Source of the DNA: Bacteroidota bacterium
GTDB lineage: Bacteria > Bacteroidota > Bacteroidia > Chitinophagales > Chitinophagaceae
Reading direction: 5' to 3'
Assembly: GCA_018267925.1 (NCBI GenBank)
Contig: JAFDXO010000024.1
Location: forward strand, 1 to 64,000
DNA: 64,000 nucleotides
The notes beneath the pieces are model-generated. The model did no database searches. It was not told the origin of the DNA and saw only the letters and a program-made list of their open reading frames with translations. Below are positions 59,909-64,000 of this stretch, piece by piece (position 1 is the first letter of the stretch; the number at the start of each line of letters is the position of its first letter). The translations under genes were made by a program, and so were the position numbers.

Positions 59909-60492
59909 GCAACCACTTCTTTTACTTCCGGTATCATTCGTTTCATCATACCTTCGATACCTGCTTTTAAGGTGATCATTGATGACGGACAGCCGGAGCA
60001 TGAACCTTGCATCATCAATCGTACTACACCATCTTCAAACCCGCGAAAAGTGATGGCACCACCGTCCATTTCAACAGCAGGCTTCACATAGTTTTCCAAT
60101 AATTCCTTAATTCGTTTTACAACATCTGTATCGTTTTCATTCACACTATTCGAAGCAGCTTTGGGTGTCACGATCACTTCATTTTCATTGATGATAGTTT
60201 TACCGTCTTCTAAATACCCTTTTAAAAATTCACGAACAGTTGGAATCACTTCATCCCAAGCAGTATCGGGTGTTTTGGTCAGCGTAACAAAATTGCTGGC
60301 AATGAAAACACTTCGAATAAAAGGAAAAGCAAAAAGCTCCTTAGCAAGAGGAGAAGGCGATGCACTCGCTTCGTCCGGAAAGTCAATACTCTTACCCGGG
60401 TACAGTAATTTGTTCGCAACGAACTTCATTGTTTCCGGATTGGGGGTCATTTCTGTATAAATACTCACAATAGCATTTCCTGTATGCAACAT
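59896..60492 (-). CDS. Nfu-type iron-sulfur cluster protein
   Basis: A 198-residue Fe-S carrier or scaffold. The N-terminal Nfu_N domain includes YTEMTPNPETMKFVANKLLYPGKSIDF, and the C-terminal NifU-like domain (~125-198) has the cluster-binding GSCSGCPSSMITLKAGIEGMMKRMIPEV with CxxC. The length is standard for Bacteroidota Nfu proteins. An internal ATG (60450) would remove part of the first domain, so the longer start is used. Confidence 0.94.
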   Translation of the reverse strand: MLHTGNAIVSIYTEMTPNPETMKFVANKLLYPGKSIDFPDEASASPSPLAKELFAFPFIRSVFIASNFVTLTKTPDTAWDEVIPTVREFLKGYLEDGKTIINENEVIVTPKAASNSVNENDTDVVKRIKELLENYVKPAVEMDGGAITFRGFEDGVVRLMMQGSCSGCPSSMITLKAGIEGMMKRMIPEVKEVVAEAE

Positions 60493-60513
60493 ATCGCGTC
60501 CTTATTTTCCGTG

Positions 60514-60521
60514 CAAAGTTA
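60514..60521 (-). promoter_or_regulatory. -7 element for the Nfu-like gene
   Basis: Minus strand TAACTTTG followed by CACGG, 21 nt before the ATG. No clear -33 TTG was found. Confidence 0.55.
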
Positions 60522-60610
60522 CTTAAAATCTATAAGCCGCTTTCAGCCTTCCACTTAATGATTTCAATAAGCGCATAGATTATTTTCATAGTCATCATCT
60601 TGTCTGTGCT

Positions 60611-62338
60611 TTATGTATTGACTATACCCATTTCTGATAATCTACTTTGCATAAATTCTCCCAGTTCTTTGACATATTCAGGTGAAAAATCAAACTGAAT
60701 TCCTGCTGTGGCATAAAGCTCTTTTAGCGTTTTTGTATATCCCAGACTAAGCGCATTCATATAATTGTTTAGAGCGACTTCTCTGTTGGTGCGGTATTGT
60801 CTCCACATAGCAATAGCTCCTAATTGTGCTATGCCATATTCAATATAATAGAAGGGTACTTCAAATAGATGAAGTTGTTTTTGCCAAAAGTTTATTCGAT
60901 AAGTTTCAAACTCAGTCCAATCTACCACGGCGGTGTTAAATTCATTTAAAATATTGAGCCAGTTTAACTCTCGTTCTTTTACCGAGTGTCCGGGATGAGT
61001 ATATAGCCAATGTTGGAATTTGTCTATTGTAGCAATCCAAGGAAGCACGGAAATTACTCTTTCCATTTCATCCAGTTGTGCGCGTTGAAGATCTTGTTTG
61101 TTCTGGAAAAAAACATCCCAATATTCCATGGAAAAAAGTTCCATGCTCATGCTGGCAAGCTCTGCCATTTCCATCGGATATTCTTTAAATGCATTCAAGT
61201 CTAAGGAATGAGAAAGGAAAGAATGTATTGCATGTCCACCTTCATGCACCATTGTAATCAGGTCACCAACAGTGCCAGCGGCATTCATAAAGATGAAAGG
61301 GACTCCTGTTTCAGCTAAAGGACAATTATAGCCTCCGGGAGCTTTCCCTATTCTGCTTTCCAAATCCATTCTGCCCATGTCAACCATTGTTTTTAGGCAA
61401 TCTGAAAAATAAGGACGCAATTGGTTAAATGTCTGAATGGCTTTGTGAGATAATTCAGCACCGGTTTCAAATGGATGAAGGGGTTGCACGCCTTCCGGTT
61501 CAGCATCAGTATCCCATGGACGAAGGTTGACCAAGCCTAATCTTTTTTGTCGGTGAAGCAGTAGCTCTTTTTGAAGGGGAAGAATATGTTGTTTTACAGC
61601 TTCGTGAAATTGAAAGCAATCTTCCGGCGTATAGTCAAATCGCCCTAATTCTTTAAACTTATAATCACGATAATTGGTAAAACCGGCATTCAATGCTACT
61701 TGATGACGCTTGGAAAGAAGTTTGTCAAATAGTTCATTAAGCTTTTCAGTGTCTTCTAATCTTCGGGTTGCTATCTTTCTAAATGCCTCTTCACGAATGG
61801 CTCGATGAGGGTTTTGAAGGAATCGTGCTGCTTGTTGTAAGGTGTATTCTTTTCCTTCCATTTCAACAGACATTTTTCCAGCAATAGCTCCATACTGTTG
61901 AGCTAATAAACTTAGATCAGCCTGAATGGAAACATTTTCTTCTCGATATAATTCTACCGAATTTTTTACGGAACGTAGATAGGGAAAATATGGGTCGTTG
62001 GGCAATTGATTGACAAAAGGACAAGCAAGCAATTTTTTATTTAGTTCAAAAAAATAGGGCTTCATGCGCGGCTCTATTTCCATGCAGTAATACGTGAAAG
62101 CCTCTTCTAATTGCGTATCTGTGGTGTCACAGGTCATTTTTATTTGCCGCCAACTGGCATCTTCACTAATGATAGACTCTAATTCTGAAAGATGATGCAA
62201 CCAGGTTTTTAAATCTTCCATAGATTTTAAAACTCGGTTTTGAAGTTCTTTAAAATAGGGTTCTAAATGTTCCCAAGTTGTTACGATAAAGTCGGTAGGA
62301 AGAAATGTTCGCTGCGTTTTTTGTAGAATGGAAGACAT
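60611..62338 (-). CDS. M3-family oligoendopeptidase
   Basis: A 575-residue cytoplasmic zinc peptidase of the PepF/M3B type. The zinc site is MVHEGGHAIHSF (HExxH variant HEGGH) near residue 362, with the glutamate in the following helix (MAELASMSMELFSMEYW). The N-terminal helical domain includes TLQQAARFLQNPHRAIREEAFRKI, and the family's FNTAVVDWTEFETYRINFW appears near the C-terminus. It degrades short peptides. Transcribed alone; the promoter is not obvious. Confidence 0.94.
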   Translation of the reverse strand: MSSILQKTQRTFLPTDFIVTTWEHLEPYFKELQNRVLKSMEDLKTWLHHLSELESIISEDASWRQIKMTCDTTDTQLEEAFTYYCMEIEPRMKPYFFELNKKLLACPFVNQLPNDPYFPYLRSVKNSVELYREENVSIQADLSLLAQQYGAIAGKMSVEMEGKEYTLQQAARFLQNPHRAIREEAFRKIATRRLEDTEKLNELFDKLLSKRHQVALNAGFTNYRDYKFKELGRFDYTPEDCFQFHEAVKQHILPLQKELLLHRQKRLGLVNLRPWDTDAEPEGVQPLHPFETGAELSHKAIQTFNQLRPYFSDCLKTMVDMGRMDLESRIGKAPGGYNCPLAETGVPFIFMNAAGTVGDLITMVHEGGHAIHSFLSHSLDLNAFKEYPMEMAELASMSMELFSMEYWDVFFQNKQDLQRAQLDEMERVISVLPWIATIDKFQHWLYTHPGHSVKERELNWLNILNEFNTAVVDWTEFETYRINFWQKQLHLFEVPFYYIEYGIAQLGAIAMWRQYRTNREVALNNYMNALSLGYTKTLKELYATAGIQFDFSPEYVKELGEFMQSRLSEMGIVNT

Positions 62339-62723
62339 GTAATTCTTTGGTTTTTTGAAAAAGCAATAATACCGTTTTGCGGAACAAGGAAAGATGAAAA
62401 AATGTATGACTTAAAAAAAGTAGTCTGAAAATTAAATTCAGCAAGTTTAATGATGAGCTTCGAAGGAGAAAGGGAACTTTTACATAAGTTTTTTAGTTCC
62501 TATTGCAAGGTATATTGTTGTAATGTGTGGCAATTGGTTGGTTTCGAGTTGTTAAATTAGATTTTGTCTAATTCAGTATAGCTAAAGTACAAGGGTACTT
62601 TTGTTTGGTATATTATCCATATAGACAATAAATTATGTGGTGATAAAAAATAAAATTATAAAACAATGTAATTTTAATTTTGAATCGAGAATGAAAACCT
62701 TTTTTACTTTTCGGAGGTATCAT

Positions 62724-62731
62724 TACCTTTG
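62724..62731 (+). promoter_or_regulatory. -7 element of a candidate small transcript
   Basis: TACCTTTG followed by TGTC matches the -7 consensus. No gene starts before the strong terminator that ends near 62801. A clear -33 TTG is lacking. Confidence 0.45.
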
Positions 62732-62735
62732 TGTC

Positions 62736-62801
62736 AAGTTGTGAATTTAATGGGTTAGTAAGTAGAGCCGCCGGATTCTTCCGGTGGCTCTTTTGTTTTT
62801 T
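62736..62801 (+). ncRNA. Candidate small RNA of about 65 nt
   Basis: The region from the expected start of transcription after TACCTTTG to the end of the T-run has no open reading frame of note: ATG GGT TAG is its only ATG. It ends in an 11-bp hairpin with a T-run. This could be a short stand-alone RNA, or an attenuator-like leader that stops most transcription before radA. No known family (6S, tmRNA, SRP, riboswitch) was recognised. The 5' end is inferred from promoter geometry only. Confidence 0.3.
62765..62801 (+). terminator. Rho-independent terminator upstream of radA
   Basis: GAGCCGCCGGA (62765-62775) pairs with TCCGGTGGCTC (62780-62790), one G-T pair, around the loop TTCT, followed by TTTTGTTTTT. 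This is a strong intrinsic terminator with no coding gene just before it on the plus strand. Confidence 0.85.
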
Positions 62802-62874
62802 CAGGTAATGCGAAAATCGAGTCGGAATATGTCAACTATTTCTCGGCCTCATATCTTCGTTGCAATTCTTTTTT

Positions 62875-64000
62875 ATGGCTAAAGTAAAGACTGCTTTTTT
62901 TTGTCAACAATGTGGACATGAAACGCCAAAATGGACAGGAAAATGTTCTTCTTGTGGTGCTTGGAATTCATTGGTAGAAGAATTGGTGCAGAAGGATGAC
63001 AAGCTAAAGATGGAAGCTATGTGGGCTGATGCCAATCAACAAGAACACAAGCGTGCACATAAAATTGATGAAGTGGTTACGCAAGATGAAGCGAGATTTT
63101 CAACGCCCGACCCAGAGCTGAATCGTGTGCTGGGTGGAGGTTTGGTGCCGGGATCAATTGTGTTAGTTGCCGGAGAACCGGGCATTGGAAAATCAACTTT
63201 GTTTTTGCAATGTGTTATGTTTTGGAAAAAAATGGTAACACTTTATGTCAGTGGAGAAGAAAGCGCACAACAAATAAAAATGCGTTCAGACAGAATGAAA
63301 GCACAAAATGGCAATGTTTATTTATTGAATGCCATTGACACAACTACCATCCTTCAGGAAGTAAAGCGAATAAAGCCTAATTTAATTATTATTGATTCGA
63401 TTCAAACGATCGAATCACCTTACATCGAATCAGCTGCAGGTAGTGTTTCTCAAGTGCGAGAGTGTGCAGCCGAACTTCAACGGTTTGCGAAAGTATCGGG
63501 CATTCCCGTTGTGATTATCGGACATATTACAAAAGATGGTTCCATTGCTGGTCCAAAAATTTTAGAACACATGGTCGATACCGTACTTCAGTTTGAAGGC
63601 GATCGGCATTATGCTTACAGAATTTTGCGAACCTTGAAAAACCGATTTGGCTCAACATCTGAATTAGGAATTTATGAAATGGTATCGCAAGGGATGCGTC
63701 CGGTTTCAAACCCTTCCGAGATTTTATTGACTCAACATGAAGAGCCTTTGAGTGGAATTGCTATTGCTGCTACCATTGAAGGGATCAGGCCGTTAATGAT
63801 GGAAGTACAAGCCTTAGTTTCAACGGCTGTTTATGGTACCCCTCAGCGCACCGTGAGCGGAATGGATTTGCGCCGATTGCAATTGTTGCTTGCTGTTCTT
63901 GAAAAGCGTGGCGGATTTCAATTTGGTGCTAAAGATGTGTTTGTAAATATTGCAGGAGGTATCAAAGTTGAAGACCCTTCCATTGAATTGGCAGTAGTTT
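62875..64000 (+). CDS. radA: DNA repair protein RadA (runs off the window end)
   Basis: RecA-like branch-migration protein in recombinational repair; 375 codons are visible and the 3' end is missing. The N-terminal zinc finger has FFCQQCGHE and GKCSSCGAWN. Walker A is AGEPGIGKSTLFLQ (residue ~101), followed by LYVSGEESAQQIKMR, and the RadA-specific KNRFGSTSELGIYEM motif. The closing part enters the Lon-protease-like domain (AATIEGIRPLMMEVQALV, then GGIKVEDPSIELAVV). The reading frame is intact to the last base. No neighbours to the right are visible. Confidence 0.96.
   Translation, partial: MAKVKTAFFCQQCGHETPKWTGKCSSCGAWNSLVEELVQKDDKLKMEAMWADANQQEHKRAHKIDEVVTQDEARFSTPDPELNRVLGGGLVPGSIVLVAGEPGIGKSTLFLQCVMFWKKMVTLYVSGEESAQQIKMRSDRMKAQNGNVYLLNAIDTTTILQEVKRIKPNLIIIDSIQTIESPYIESAAGSVSQVRECAAELQRFAKVSGIPVVIIGHITKDGSIAGPKILEHMVDTVLQFEGDRHYAYRILRTLKNRFGSTSELGIYEMVSQGMRPVSNPSEILLTQHEEPLSGIAIAATIEGIRPLMMEVQALVSTAVYGTPQRTVSGMDLRRLQLLLAVLEKRGGFQFGAKDVFVNIAGGIKVEDPSIELAVV

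Larger units (their letters stand above)
62339..62874. other. Long divergent intergenic region before radA
   Basis: About 540 nt without a protein-coding gene. The left 380 nt are A/T-rich; I see only a weak inverted repeat, AATTAGA/TCTAATT, near 62556-62576. The right part contains a TACCTTTG element and a GC-rich hairpin with T-run that together could make a small RNA, and then a TATCTTCG (62852-62859), one base off the -7 consensus, 15 nt before the radA ATG. Confidence 0.6.

Overview
The window reads as chromosomal DNA of a Bacteroidota member, most likely from the Chitinophagales/Sphingobacteriia side of the phylum (the finer placement is inference). Support comes from two proteins with type A type-IX-secretion (T9SS) sorting tails, a gldC gene, a Bat-type (DUF58/BatA) operon, a HmuY-like lipoprotein, near absence of Shine-Dalgarno sequences, and many Bacteroidota-type promoters of the form TTG-N19/21-TAnnTTTG. 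No phage, intact insertion sequence, CRISPR array, rRNA operon or restriction system was seen.

Layout. 0-7 kb: a large T9SS beta-helix protein, then a leftward operon of a family 9 glycosyltransferase, tsaC and cca, then two secreted DUF1573 genes. 7-20 kb: a PhnA-like protein, a DUF6625-like protein, a LolD-type ATPase with a cobalamin adenosyltransferase, an esterase, ispE, a single-copy transposase-derived gene, a shortened Bat operon, an unknown lipoprotein, a free-methionine-sulfoxide reductase, an S4 pseudouridine synthase with a long repetitive tail, and rnhB. 20-25 kb: tRNA Thr-Tyr-Gly-Thr and tuf, then two secreted proteins. 25-36 kb: an oxidoreductase/lipoprotein/sugar-transferase operon, a lone feoA, the run ybeY-rluA-like-gldC-yqeY-cvpA-pabA, then birA divergent from rsfS-ftsH. 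36-47 kb: prfB-ABC exporter-cytochrome c leftward, a zinc-motif-less M16 protein, lpxH-sixA-kinase/RapZ fusion, tRNA-Ala, padR-pspC and a GlcD-like oxidase. 47-56 kb: a long leftward run starting with a TlpA-like thioredoxin and panD and continuing through a flippase-like membrane protein, rfaE2, ppk1, ppx, a gamma-carbonic-anhydrase-like protein, a sugar nucleotidyltransferase and a nitronate-monooxygenase-like protein. 56-64 kb: a HmuY-like lipoprotein, a zinc-motif M16 peptidase, a LolC/E-type permease, an Nfu-type protein, an M3 peptidase, a candidate small RNA, and radA cut by the window end.

How the genes fit together. Envelope biogenesis is the main theme: lpxH, rfaE2, heptosyltransferase-like protein, sugar transferase, LolD and LolC/E-type proteins, ABC exporter, flippase-like protein and T9SS cargo. 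Translation is the second: tRNAs, tuf, prfB, rsfS, ybeY, tsaC, cca and two pseudouridine synthases. Four of the five tRNA genes lack an encoded CCA end, so they depend on the cca product.

Most worth a second look: a transposase-derived gene whose catalytic aspartates appear lost, sitting at the end of a Bat operon; an amino-sugar-kinase-like domain fused to the RapZ C-terminal domain; a shared gapped promoter motif in front of lpxH and the Gfo/Idh/MocA oxidoreductase; a pattern of promoters lying 6-11 nt before start codons; and a promoter-hairpin unit upstream of radA. None of these has been checked by search. Start positions were chosen by start codon, signal peptide and promoter position and may differ by a few codons.
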